Part shown: in pieces, positions 52,624 to 62,452 of the stretch
Layout of the letters: every line of letters starts with the position of its first letter
Numbering within the stretch: position 1 is the stretch's first letter
NCBI RefSeq assembly: GCF_004014775.2
Contig: NZ_CP042808.1
Coordinates: forward strand, 62,001-126,000
Length of the DNA stretch: 64,000 bases
Origin: Acetobacter oryzoeni
Lineage (GTDB): Bacteria > Pseudomonadota > Alphaproteobacteria > Acetobacterales > Acetobacteraceae
Direction: 5' to 3'
The notes under the pieces: model-generated
The model's database searches: none
Told to the model about the DNA's origin: nothing
The model's input: only the letters and a program-made list of their open reading frames with translations
Position numbers and translations under genes: made by a program

Positions 52624-53790
52624 TCAGATACGCTCTTTGTTGGCGTCTTCTTCGTCTTCATCATCGACAGAATCACGATGAACCCAGGTAGAAAGTAGCA
52701 GCCCAAACCCCAGCATGACATTCAGCATGGCAGAGCCACCGTAAGAGACCAATGGCAGAGGCACACCGCCCACAGGGATAGCCCCCATCACCATGGAAAG
52801 ATTTACCAAGCAGTAAAAAAAGAAGTTCATGCTGATGCCAAGGGCAATAAGGCGGCCAAAGCGATTACGGCACCGGATAGCCATGATCATGCCGCCCAGA
52901 ATGATCATGAGCAGCAGCCCGATAACAGCAGCAGCGCCTACAAAGCCCCATTCTTCGGCAATCATTGTAAAAATGAAGTCTGTCTGTTTTTCGGGCAGGA
53001 AGTTTAATTGCCCCTGTGATCCATGCAGGTAACCCTGCCCCCACATACCGCCAGAACCAAGTGCAATTTTGGACTGGATAATATTGTAGCCCGCTCCCAG
53101 TGGATCATTTTCAGGGTGCAAAAAGGTGGTTATGCGCGCACGCTGGTAATCATGCAGATGGTTGTATGCAAACTTGATAAGCGAAGGCACGGGAAGCAAA
53201 AGCAGCACAATTTGCCAAAGGCGCATTCCGGCAGCAAAAAATAGCGATGCCCCAATACCCCCAATAATGACAGCCGTGCCAAGGTTAGGTTCTTTGAGAA
53301 CAAGGCTAACAGGTACAAGCACGATAAGAGCTGGCGGTATTAACCATAAAGGGTTGCCCATTCGGGCATAGCTTATGCGGGAAAACCATGCAGAAAGTGC
53401 CAAAACCAACGCAATTTTGGCGAATTCTGAGGGTTGAACCTGCAACCCTCCTATAATCAACCAACGTTCTGCGCCTTTACCCACATGGCCCATACGCAAC
53501 ACCGCTACCAGCAGTATGAGTGAGAGCACATACATGGGTGCTGCTGCATGAATAAGCATACGCGGCGGCAGCATGGCGATGGTAATCATCATCACCAAGC
53601 CCACAGCAAAGCGTGCAGCTTGCGGGGCGGCAAACGGGTAGGGTGTGCCACCCCCGGCAGAATAGAGCGTAACGTAACCAACGCCAGCCAATGTGCAGAT
53701 CAGCAGAATGTAAAGCCAACTGATACGCCATAGCTTAGACATAAGGCGGAAGCTGGGTTCTGCTCTGAGCAGCCGTTTATGAAACTTCAT
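52624..53790 (-). CDS. rodA: Rod shape-determining SEDS glycosyltransferase
   Basis: A 388-residue membrane protein with about ten helices, the peptidoglycan polymerase of the elongasome. 'WGQGYLHGSQGQLNFLPEKQTDFIFTMIAEEWGF' is the central SEDS signature with the catalytic aspartate region, and 'GGVPLPLVSYGGSAML' the C-terminal one. It overlaps mrdA by four bases. The C-terminal tail is acidic ('DSVDDEDEEDANKE'). Confidence 0.95.
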   Translation of the reverse strand: MKFHKRLLRAEPSFRLMSKLWRISWLYILLICTLAGVGYVTLYSAGGGTPYPFAAPQAARFAVGLVMMITIAMLPPRMLIHAAAPMYVLSLILLVAVLRMGHVGKGAERWLIIGGLQVQPSEFAKIALVLALSAWFSRISYARMGNPLWLIPPALIVLVPVSLVLKEPNLGTAVIIGGIGASLFFAAGMRLWQIVLLLLPVPSLIKFAYNHLHDYQRARITTFLHPENDPLGAGYNIIQSKIALGSGGMWGQGYLHGSQGQLNFLPEKQTDFIFTMIAEEWGFVGAAAVIGLLLMIILGGMIMAIRCRNRFGRLIALGISMNFFFYCLVNLSMVMGAIPVGGVPLPLVSYGGSAMLNVMLGFGLLLSTWVHRDSVDDEDEEDANKERI

Positions 53791-55715
53791 GGATCACTTA
53801 CCAGGCTGCTTGCATCAGCGACACTTTCTGGCGGCGGTGTGGTGTGTGTTACCGGGTCACGCAGTAAAGTATCGCGCATGATGGTACGAGCCAGCGGGGC
53901 TGCTGCATCAGCGCCTGCGTTTCCGTGTTCGATCACAACAGAAACGGCATAACGTGGGGAATCATACGGGGCGAAGCAGATAAACAATGCATGCGGCCGA
54001 TACTCCCACGGCAGATTGGCGGAGTTAAAATGCCCGCTTTCACGCAATGCGCGGGAAACACGCCGCACCTGTGCCGAACCCGTTTTGCCAGCCATGGTAA
54101 TGCCGGGTAGGTCTAACCGTGCCTTGGGGGCTGTTCCATGGGGTTCGTTAATAACGGCAAACATGCCAGAGCGCAGGGCTGCCAAATATCTGTCTGGCAT
54201 ATCAAGGGTGGGCCAGTGGTCTGGTTGTACTTGCTTGCCAATTTCTCCGTTAATGGCACGTACAAGATGGGGCTGTACAGCCCGGCCAGAGGCAATACGG
54301 GCTGTATAGGTAGCCAGTTGTAGTGGCGTAACCTGTACAAACCCCTGCCCAATGCCGCTTACAATTGTATCCCCACCATTCCAGTGATGGTGGTGAGCCT
54401 GCCGCCATGCCGGAGTAGGAATCAGGCCGGTGCGGGTGTGGGGCAGCTCAATATCCAACTGCGTGCCAAGGCCGAATTTATGTGCTGTGGCTGCAATGCG
54501 TTCCATGCCGATACGGCGTGCGACTTCGTAAAAATAAACGTCGCAGGAATATTTAAGCGCCAGATGCAGATCAACAGATCCATGGCCCCATCGAGACCAG
54601 CAGTGAAAACGTGTGCCACCGACATCTAGGTGACCGGGGCAGAAAAAACGATCTGTGGGGGAAACAAGGCCGGATTCCAAAGCTGCCATTGCCACGGCAG
54701 GCTTGAAAGTAGAGCCCGGTGGATACACCCCCGCCACGGCTTTGTTGATAAGGGGCGTGCGCTGGTTGTTTGTCCACTCAATCCACTGCGCGTGGCTTAC
54801 ACCGCTATCAAACAGTGAGGGATCAAACGAAGGCGTGCTGACCATGGCAAGTACTTCGCCATTCTGGCAGTCCATCACCACGGCAGAGGCTGTTTGATCC
54901 CCTATAGCGTTCAGCACTTTTTGCTGGAGCGCACGATCTATGGTCAGGCTGATTTCTTCACCTGGCACGCCTTCTTCGCGGTTCAGTTCAGACATCACAC
55001 GCCCAACGGCGTTGACCTCCATTTCCACAGATCCAGCTGTGCCGCGTAGATTGTCATCCTGACTTTGCTCAATACCTGCGCGGCCTACGCGCATCCCCGG
55101 CAGAGCCAGCAAGGCAGAGCGGGCCACATCTTTCTCATTAGGCGGGGCGACATAGCCGATAATGTGGGCAAGCAATTCGCCTTCCGGGTAAACGCGGCGT
55201 GTGCCCACATCAATCAACACACCGGGGAGAGAGGGCGCGTTGAGTTCAATGCGCGCCATTTCATCCCATGAGAGAAAATCGCGCAGCATGACGGGCACGA
55301 AGCGTCGCTGATGCCGCATTTCACGCGCGATTCGTGTGCGATCACGTTCATCTAGCGGAATAATGCTGGAAAACCGTTCAATCGTGCCCGTCACATCTGT
55401 GGTTTCTTCGGGCATTAAAAGGGCGCGCCAGTTTTCCTTGTTATTGGCAAGGGCAACGCCGTAGCGATCTACAATACGCCCGCGCGGCGGGGCCAGAAGG
55501 CGCTTGCTGATACGGTTTTTGGCAGCCATGCGGGCATAATGGTCGCCATCTTCTATCTGGATTTTATATAGGCGGCGGCCTAGCTCCCCCAAGGCCACAG
55601 TCTGGACAGCCATAAACAGCAGCGCCCGGCGTGTAAAAACGCCACGGGCGGGGTCTTTCTGTTCACGAACAGGTAGAAAACGCCGGTTTTCTTTCTTGCG
55701 CCGCTTCAGCCACAT
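53787..55715 (-). CDS. mrdA: Penicillin-binding protein 2
   Basis: A 642-residue class B transpeptidase that partners RodA. One N-terminal membrane helix is followed by a pedestal domain and the transpeptidase with 'GSTFKP' (S-x-x-K), 'YSCD' (the S-x-N position reads S-C-D) and 'GKTGSAQV'. Its stop overlaps the rodA start. It is downstream of mreD by 19 bases. Confidence 0.95.
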   Translation of the reverse strand: MWLKRRKKENRRFLPVREQKDPARGVFTRRALLFMAVQTVALGELGRRLYKIQIEDGDHYARMAAKNRISKRLLAPPRGRIVDRYGVALANNKENWRALLMPEETTDVTGTIERFSSIIPLDERDRTRIAREMRHQRRFVPVMLRDFLSWDEMARIELNAPSLPGVLIDVGTRRVYPEGELLAHIIGYVAPPNEKDVARSALLALPGMRVGRAGIEQSQDDNLRGTAGSVEMEVNAVGRVMSELNREEGVPGEEISLTIDRALQQKVLNAIGDQTASAVVMDCQNGEVLAMVSTPSFDPSLFDSGVSHAQWIEWTNNQRTPLINKAVAGVYPPGSTFKPAVAMAALESGLVSPTDRFFCPGHLDVGGTRFHCWSRWGHGSVDLHLALKYSCDVYFYEVARRIGMERIAATAHKFGLGTQLDIELPHTRTGLIPTPAWRQAHHHHWNGGDTIVSGIGQGFVQVTPLQLATYTARIASGRAVQPHLVRAINGEIGKQVQPDHWPTLDMPDRYLAALRSGMFAVINEPHGTAPKARLDLPGITMAGKTGSAQVRRVSRALRESGHFNSANLPWEYRPHALFICFAPYDSPRYAVSVVIEHGNAGADAAAPLARTIMRDTLLRDPVTHTTPPPESVADASSLVSDP

Positions 55716-55734
55716 AAGAAGCTTTCATGCCTGT

Positions 55735-56298
55735 TCATGCGGATTCCTTTTCATCCAGAATATGCAGGAACCATGAGAAGGTGGCGGAAAGCAACGGATA
55801 AACCCCTATGCACAGCAGTGCTTCAAAAAAGGCAGGCGCCGGATCAAGGCCGTGCAGCCGGAACAAACATGCCAACGCCCATTGCAGTAAAGAAGCGGCT
55901 CCACCTATCAGACCATAAAGGAACCATACTACTAAAAAATTCATGCGCATGAGCCCAAACCGGGCATAGGTGCTGATTCCGTACACCAGAAGCAGAATAA
56001 ATGAACTGACGCCCAAAGGTGTAAAACCAACCAGATCCATAAACAGGCCTAGCAAGAACGGTGCCAGAGCGGGCATGCCCGTAGGCCGCCAAACAGACCA
56101 GAAAAATACCGAGCCAATAACAATGGCGGAAAGCAGTTCGGCAGAACCGGGAATGGCAAGGGGTGCCGAAAAAAAGATAATAACCAGAACAATAAAAGCC
56201 GATGGCAGCAGATGGCGCGCTGTGCGGTCCAGCTTCTGACCAAGTGTTAGGCGTGGTTCAAGATCTGGGTCCCATGATGGGGGTGTGGAATCGGACAT
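55735..56298 (-). CDS. mreD: Rod shape-determining protein MreD
   Basis: A 187-residue inner-membrane protein with five or six hydrophobic helices. The sequence is weakly conserved, as usual for MreD; the call rests on length, topology and its place between mreC and mrdA. It starts four bases after the mreC stop. Confidence 0.88.
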   Translation of the reverse strand: MSDSTPPSWDPDLEPRLTLGQKLDRTARHLLPSAFIVLVIIFFSAPLAIPGSAELLSAIVIGSVFFWSVWRPTGMPALAPFLLGLFMDLVGFTPLGVSSFILLLVYGISTYARFGLMRMNFLVVWFLYGLIGGAASLLQWALACLFRLHGLDPAPAFFEALLCIGVYPLLSATFSWFLHILDEKESA

Positions 56299-56302
56299 CA
56301 GG

Positions 56303-57235
56303 TTACCCTTCCTGCCCTTGTCCCAGAAGTGTCTTGAACGGCAGTGCTAATGGCCTATGCGGGCGGGTAAGTGGCACGTGGCCCGGTGCATCAGGTGGTT
56401 CAATTTCAGATTGTCCAAAATCGAACACGCGGAGCATGGTCAATTTATCCAGTTGCACAAAGGGCTGCACAACCGGTTGTCCGGGGTGCAGATAATGTAC
56501 CGTGCCAATAGGCAGCCCCATGGGGAAGGCGCTCGCCTGATCACTGGTGACAACACGCTCCCCTTCAATGGGGCGTGAATCCTGCGGGTAGTACATCAAC
56601 CTTGGCATGGGGGAGTTGTCGCCTGCCATTATGGCCGTGGCATGGCTGGATTCCAGCTCAATGGGGAGGCGGCTGGCAATATCGGTTATTAACAAGACGC
56701 GTGCTGCATGAGGGCCAACTTCGGTAACCCGTCCTGCCAGACCATTTGTTGCCAAAGCCACATTGCCAACATGCACACCACTGGTGGTGCCAGCTACAAG
56801 CAACACAGCACGGGCATACATGCCGCCACTATCTGCCACCACCCGGCCTGTTACAAAGGCAGGGGTAGGTTCTGGCACCCAGTGCAACTCTGTTTTTAGG
56901 TTATCATTTTCCCGCGCGAGGGAGACAGCTACATCATACCAACGGCGCAACTTGGCGTTTTCGGTTTGGAGCTTGGCGTTTTCTTCAGCCAAATGCCGGG
57001 CGTCTTTTACGCCCTGCACAAGGTGGCTGACATCTGTTTGCGTATGAGCAATAAGCCCCCACAAAGGGGCTAAGGCATCTGCTACATACATGCGGGCCGT
57101 ATCAGCCAGCCTTCTATCGGCTTGCCCAGCAATAATAATCCCAACAGACAATAGCAGCAGCACTGGCAAAACCAGTTTGCCAAGAGCTTGTCTTACCTGG
57201 ATGGAAACCGGGATCATGAAAGCCGGGAACCCCAA
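56303..57235 (-). CDS. mreC: Rod shape-determining protein MreC
   Basis: A 310-residue protein with one N-terminal membrane helix, a coiled coil ('LAEENAKLQTENAKLRRWYDVAVSLARENDNLKTEL' region, ~80-120) and the periplasmic double beta-barrel ('GRVVADSGGMYARAVLLVAG', 'VGNVALATNGLAGRVTEVGPHAARVLLITD'). It scaffolds PBP2 and RodA. The gap to mreB is 77 bases. Confidence 0.93.
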   Translation of the reverse strand: MGFPAFMIPVSIQVRQALGKLVLPVLLLLSVGIIIAGQADRRLADTARMYVADALAPLWGLIAHTQTDVSHLVQGVKDARHLAEENAKLQTENAKLRRWYDVAVSLARENDNLKTELHWVPEPTPAFVTGRVVADSGGMYARAVLLVAGTTSGVHVGNVALATNGLAGRVTEVGPHAARVLLITDIASRLPIELESSHATAIMAGDNSPMPRLMYYPQDSRPIEGERVVTSDQASAFPMGLPIGTVHYLHPGQPVVQPFVQLDKLTMLRVFDFGQSEIEPPDAPGHVPLTRPHRPLALPFKTLLGQGQEG

Positions 57236-57312
57236 TTAGAGGGAAGGAAAGCGGAAGGCATGCCCGTTTGCATTCTGGCGCCGGATTACAGCCAGATAGC
57301 TGGTGCCTTGGG

Positions 57313-58416
<1,104 letters not shown>

Positions 58417-58473
58417 CTAACCTGCCCCTGCTGCTTTGGAAATATGTGAGCAGGAATTACCGGTGCGTAACGA

Positions 58474-58533
58474 GGCAGACAAGACCTTCCGTCAAGAAAC
58501 TGACATATAATCTCAAGGTAAGGTCTGTCTGCC
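58474..58533. repeat. Long inverted repeat between leuA and mreB
   Basis: GGCAGACaAGACCTT (58474-58488) and AAGGTCTGTCTGCC (58520-58533) match over 14 pairs with one bulged A, around a 31-base AT-rich centre. No T run follows on the minus strand, so it is not a standard terminator for leuA. It may be a regulatory fold or operator pair for mreB. Confidence 0.6.
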
Positions 58534-58563
58534 CGGTTTTGCAGGAGGGTCTGAAAAGTTTTT

Positions 58564-60153
58564 TCAGACTGTCAGGGCTTCTGGTTCTGTCCGTGCACGT
58601 TTAACCAGCAGCTTGTTCAGTGCATGCACATAAGCGCGTACGGCCGAAACAACTGTATCTGCATCTGCACCCTGACCGTCTACCATTTTGCCGGCTTCTT
58701 CCAGACGCACGGTTGTGCGGGCCTGTGCATCCGTGCCTTCCGTTACAGCACCTACAGAGAACAGGGCCAGACGTGCTTCATGCGGGAAAGCCTTGCGCAG
58801 GGCATTAAACGCAGCATCCACAGGGCCATTGCCTGTGGCTTTGGCATCAATAGCCTTGCCATCCACGCTCAGTTCCAGATCAACTTCGGAAGGCTGGCCA
58901 GAAATGGATTTCAGGCTCAGCGCACCAAAACGGATGCGGTCGTGGTCACGGGCTTCATCATCCACCAGCGCGATGATGTCATCATCGTACACAACCTTTT
59001 TACGGTCAGCCAGATCTTTAAAGCGGGTAAAGGCTTCGTTCAGGCGTGTTTCATCCATGCCTTCATAACCCAGCACCTTCAGCTTGTCGCGGAAGGCAGC
59101 GCGCCCGGAATGTTTGCCCATAACCAGGGAAGAACGGGTCCAGCCCACGCTTTCGGGGGTCATGATTTCATAAGTTGCGGCATTTTTCAGCACGCCATCC
59201 TGATGGATGCCACTTTCATGCGCAAAGGCGTTACGGCCCACAATGGCCTTGTTAGGCTGCACATCAAAGCTGGTGATGGTGGCCAGCATACGAGAAACTT
59301 TCAGCAGGCCTTCTGTATGGATGCCGGTCGTGAAGGGGTATTGGTCATGCCGTGTGCGCAGCGCCATCACAATTTCTTCCAGCGCGGCATTGCCTGCACG
59401 TTCGCCAATACCATTGATGGTGCATTCCACCTGCCGCGCACCACCACGGATAGAAGCCAGCGTATTGGCAACAGCCAGACCCAGATCATTATGGTTATGG
59501 GCAGAGAAAATCACCTGATCTGCACCCGGCACACGCTGGCGCAGCATGGAAAAGATTTTTTCCATGTCTTCGGGTGTGGCGTAACCAACCGTATCGGGAA
59601 TGTTGATGGTGGTGGCGCCAGCCTTAATGGCGGCTTCCACGCAGCGGCACAGAAAATCCGGTTCTGTGCGGGAGCCATCTTCAGCAGACCATTCCACATC
59701 ATCTGTCAGATTGCGGGCTGCAGCATTGCCAGATGTAATCAGTTCCAGAACAGTTTCTGGCTCCATCCGCAGCTTGTATTTCATGTGCAGCGGAGAGGTG
59801 GAAATAAAGTTGTGGATACGCTTGCGTTCTGCCGGGGCCAGAGCCTCACCCGCAGCAGTAATATCCTTGGCGCCACCACTACGTGCCAGTGCGCAGATAA
59901 CGGAACCCTTGGTATTTTTGGCAATTTCGTTAACGGATTCGAAATCACCTTTGGAAGCAACCGGGAAGCCCGCTTCAATCACGTCCACGCCCAGATTGGC
60001 CAGCGCTTCCGCCATGCGGAGTTTTTCTGCCAGGTTCATGGAAAAACCGGGAGATTGCTCGCCATCACGCAGGGTGGTGTCAAACACAATCACGCGGTCT
60101 GGCGTCATGCGGCCAAAGGACGGATGATTGAAGCTGGTGGTATCAGCAGACAT
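58564..60153 (-). CDS. leuA: 2-isopropylmalate synthase
   Basis: A 529-residue enzyme condensing acetyl-CoA with 2-oxoisovalerate, the first step of leucine synthesis. 'VIVFDTTLRDGEQSPGFSM' and 'IFSAHNHNDLGLAVANTLASI' hold the metal-binding Asp and His residues. The C-terminal ~150 residues form the leucine-sensing domain. The ATG at 60153 follows AGGAAG by eight bases; an open extension to 60207 lacks such a site. A leucine-rich leader peptide lies upstream. Confidence 0.96.
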   Translation of the reverse strand: MSADTTSFNHPSFGRMTPDRVIVFDTTLRDGEQSPGFSMNLAEKLRMAEALANLGVDVIEAGFPVASKGDFESVNEIAKNTKGSVICALARSGGAKDITAAGEALAPAERKRIHNFISTSPLHMKYKLRMEPETVLELITSGNAAARNLTDDVEWSAEDGSRTEPDFLCRCVEAAIKAGATTINIPDTVGYATPEDMEKIFSMLRQRVPGADQVIFSAHNHNDLGLAVANTLASIRGGARQVECTINGIGERAGNAALEEIVMALRTRHDQYPFTTGIHTEGLLKVSRMLATITSFDVQPNKAIVGRNAFAHESGIHQDGVLKNAATYEIMTPESVGWTRSSLVMGKHSGRAAFRDKLKVLGYEGMDETRLNEAFTRFKDLADRKKVVYDDDIIALVDDEARDHDRIRFGALSLKSISGQPSEVDLELSVDGKAIDAKATGNGPVDAAFNALRKAFPHEARLALFSVGAVTEGTDAQARTTVRLEEAGKMVDGQGADADTVVSAVRAYVHALNKLLVKRARTEPEALTV

Positions 60154-60280
60154 GGAATTCTTCCTGAAAAAGTCTGGTCTGGAACAAGAATAGAGGGGCT
60201 GTGCCATATTCTGCCCGTTTATGCACGGGCGCTCTTTTCGTTCTCCCCTGGGCGTGGCAGCGCTGGGCCACCTGGCTCGC
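60154..60280 (-). promoter_or_regulatory. Candidate attenuator region of leuA
   Basis: On the minus strand, after the leader-peptide stop, CCCCTG (overlapping the stop) can pair with CAGGGG around an inner GTGGC/GCCAC stem, while GGCGTGGC inside the leader frame can instead pair with GCCACGCC. A further stem, GCCCGT-GCATAA-ACGGGC, lies nearer leuA but lacks a clean T run. Mutually exclusive stems next to Leu codons fit attenuation; the exact terminator is not resolved. Confidence 0.5.
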
Positions 60281-60400
60281 TCAGGGGCAGATTAGTCGAA
60301 GGAGAAGATCCAGACGGAGGGCCACGCCGCCCGCGCCCGCTAATTTGCGGGTCTGCAGGGAATCGGACGTGAACCACTCGGAATTCATGCGCAGCACCAT
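60281..60400 (-). CDS. leuA leader peptide
   Basis: A 39-codon frame from ATG 60400 (or 35 from ATG 60388) to TGA at 60281-60283. Its end reads ALRLDLLLRLICP: six of ten consecutive codons are Leu (CTC, CTG, CTT, CTC, CTT, CTA). It lies ~130 bases upstream of leuA on the same strand. Such a cluster before a leucine-synthesis gene is the hallmark of ribosome-mediated attenuation. GGAC precedes ATG 60400; the start is not certain. Confidence 0.65.
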   Translation of the reverse strand: MVLRMNSEWFTSDSLQTRKLAGAGGVALRLDLLLRLICP

Positions 60401-60448
60401 ACCGTCCAGTTTTTCAAACGCAACACTAAAACGTTCTTAAAGGCTCTC

Positions 60449-61528
60449 TCAGGCCACAGCCTTGGTGCCGCGCAGGCAATGCAGCACATACAGCATAACA
60501 CCCAGCAACACGGCAGCGAATGTTTGGTGCACAGCACCAGCCCACACAGGCACCATCAACAGCAGGGTGGTTACGCCAAGCGCGTACTGAATAACCACAG
60601 CCCATCCCAGCAGAATGAAGGCGTTATGGGCTTTAGACCCCAGATCCGTTGCTTTCAGGCCAACAAGGAGCACAGCGCCAATACTCAGGGCTGTAAGAGT
60701 GGCCAGAAGGCGATGGTCAAACTGCACAGCCGCTTTGTTGATGAACCAGTTCATCCAGAAAGGGGAAAGCTGGGCATAATCGGTCGGGATCAGATGCCCA
60801 TCCATCAGCGGGAAGGTGTTGAACAGGAACCCTGCATGTGTGCCAGCCGCAAACCCACCGGCAATAATGGTGGTGCACAGCAGCACGATGGTGAAGCAAG
60901 CCAACCGCTTAGCCAAACGTGCGGCGGAAGATGAGCCATGGCTTTCTGGCGTGGGCCAGCGGATAGAAAATGCCGTCCACAAAATAGCGCCATAAAGTAA
61001 CAATGCCGCACTCAAGTGTAGCACAAGTCGTACGGGTTCCACCGCCGTGCTGTTGGGGCGGAAGCCAGAAGCCACCATAAACCACCCAATGGCACCCTGT
61101 AGTGCACCCAGAATAAAAAAGATGAACAAGAGCAGGGCCAGCCGGCGCGTAATCATCCCTTTCACAACAAACCAGATCAGGGGCAGCAGAAGCACCAGCC
61201 CCATCAGACGGCCCCAGAAGCGGTGAATCCATTCCGCCCAGAAAATTTTCTGGAACCCTTCCAACCCAAATCCTTCATGCTGAAGGTGATATTGTGGAAT
61301 GGTTTTATAAAGCGCGAACAACCTTTCCCACTCAGCGTGAGAAAGGGGCGGGATAAAGCCGCTTACGGGCTGCCAGTCCATAATGGAAAGGCCCGAACCC
61401 GTCAGGCGCGTTACGCCGCCAATGGCGATCATGCCCAGCAGCATGAAGCAAAGCAGAAACAGCCAGCCTGAAATGAGCTTGCGATGGGCGGGTGTCATGT
61501 CTGTCTGGGGGGATGATGAGGTGGGCAT
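60449..61528 (-). CDS. ctaA: Heme A synthase (COX15/CtaA)
   Basis: A 359-residue inner-membrane protein with eight hydrophobic helices that oxidises heme O to heme A. '[26 protein letters not shown]' and '[12 protein letters not shown]' belong to the first heme-binding half, and 'QFDHRLLAT' and '[15 protein letters not shown]' to the second; the histidines are the likely ligands. Heme A would serve an aa3-type oxidase, although many Acetobacter rely on ba3/bo3 ubiquinol oxidases (background). The start may be nearer the membrane segment than the ATG at 61528. Confidence 0.94.
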   Translation of the reverse strand: MPTSSSPQTDMTPAHRKLISGWLFLLCFMLLGMIAIGGVTRLTGSGLSIMDWQPVSGFIPPLSHAEWERLFALYKTIPQYHLQHEGFGLEGFQKIFWAEWIHRFWGRLMGLVLLLPLIWFVVKGMITRRLALLLFIFFILGALQGAIGWFMVASGFRPNSTAVEPVRLVLHLSAALLLYGAILWTAFSIRWPTPESHGSSSAARLAKRLACFTIVLLCTTIIAGGFAAGTHAGFLFNTFPLMDGHLIPTDYAQLSPFWMNWFINKAAVQFDHRLLATLTALSIGAVLLVGLKATDLGSKAHNAFILLGWAVVIQYALGVTTLLLMVPVWAGAVHQTFAAVLLGVMLYVLHCLRGTKAVA

Positions 61529-61617
61529 GGCAGCCTTTGGCGCTGTGGGTTAAATTTCTGTATCGGGTTTACAGCCAGCTTGCGGGCTGCTGCAAGAAGA
61601 TGGTACCGCTAGGCTGG

Positions 61618-62292
61618 ATGGAACAGCATATTCGTCCTCCCTCTCGGTCCTCTGTATCGCTTTTGCGTCCACTGCTCATGCTGCTTGTATTGGTGGTGGG
61701 GGCGGTTGGGTTGCGGCATGTGCCAGCTCTTCATACCATGCTGCATGGTACGGATGTACTGCGCCAAGGCGTATGGGGCCGCATGGTGTTTCTATCTGGT
61801 GCTGTTTTGTGGTGTGGGTTTGGGCTGCCACGCCAAGTGGCCGGATTTGCCGCCGGATTGGCTTATGGATTGTGGGAAGGCCTTGCACTTATCACCATAG
61901 CCTCCACATTGGGGTGCTTGGCCGGGTTTTTCTGGGCCAGATGGGGTGGGCGTGTATGGGCGCGGCAGAAATTGGGGCAACGTTTTGCCCAAATGGACGC
62001 ATTTCTGACACGTCAGCCGTTTTCTAGTATCCTTACCTTGCGGCTGCTGCCCGTGGGGTCCGCATTACTGCTGAACCTTTTGGGGGGCATTTCAGGTATG
62101 GATGTGCTGCCGTTTTTTACAGCAACCCTTTTGGGCGGTATCCCGCAGAACCTTGTTGCCGTTTTGTTGGGGGCAGGGGTTCAGGTAGGTACTTTCTGGC
62201 AGTATGCCGCAGGTGGCGCGTTGTTTGTGTTGTCTGGCGCCATTGGGGTGTGGTTATGGCGGCATGCACGTATAGCCCGGCAGGTTTCCTGA
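61618..62292 (+). CDS. TVP38/TMEM64-type (VTT domain) membrane protein
   Basis: A roughly 224-residue protein with five or six hydrophobic helices. 'GFAAGLAYGLWEGLALITIASTLGCLAGFFWARWGGR' region and 'SILTLRLLPVGSALLLNLLGGISGMDVLPFFTATLLGGIPQN' match the VTT/DedA-like fold; relatives are implicated in lipid scrambling or transport, but no function is firm for this branch. Starts at 61492, 61513 and 61600 are also open; 61618 is chosen for TAGG upstream and to avoid overlap with ctaA. Confidence 0.75.
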   Translation: MEQHIRPPSRSSVSLLRPLLMLLVLVVGAVGLRHVPALHTMLHGTDVLRQGVWGRMVFLSGAVLWCGFGLPRQVAGFAAGLAYGLWEGLALITIASTLGCLAGFFWARWGGRVWARQKLGQRFAQMDAFLTRQPFSSILTLRLLPVGSALLLNLLGGISGMDVLPFFTATLLGGIPQNLVAVLLGAGVQVGTFWQYAAGGALFVLSGAIGVWLWRHARIARQVS

Positions 62293-62366
62293 TCCGTATA
62301 TGGTCTGGCTGTTTCTGAGGTATCAGGAACTAAGGGCTCATTCTAACCCTCTTGTAAAATAGTAAG

Positions 62367-62399
62367 GCGCTAGCCTGCAGAGCTGTTAGCGCTGTTTTT
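62367..62399 (+). terminator. Terminator after the VTT protein gene
   Basis: GCGCTA (62367-62372) and TAGCGC (62387-62392) close a hairpin followed by five T (62395-62399). Confidence 0.65.
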
Positions 62400-62452
62400 G
62401 CCAGACATTTTTCTTTTCCTTCTGTTTTTGTTTGTTTTTTGGAGTGCTGCTT

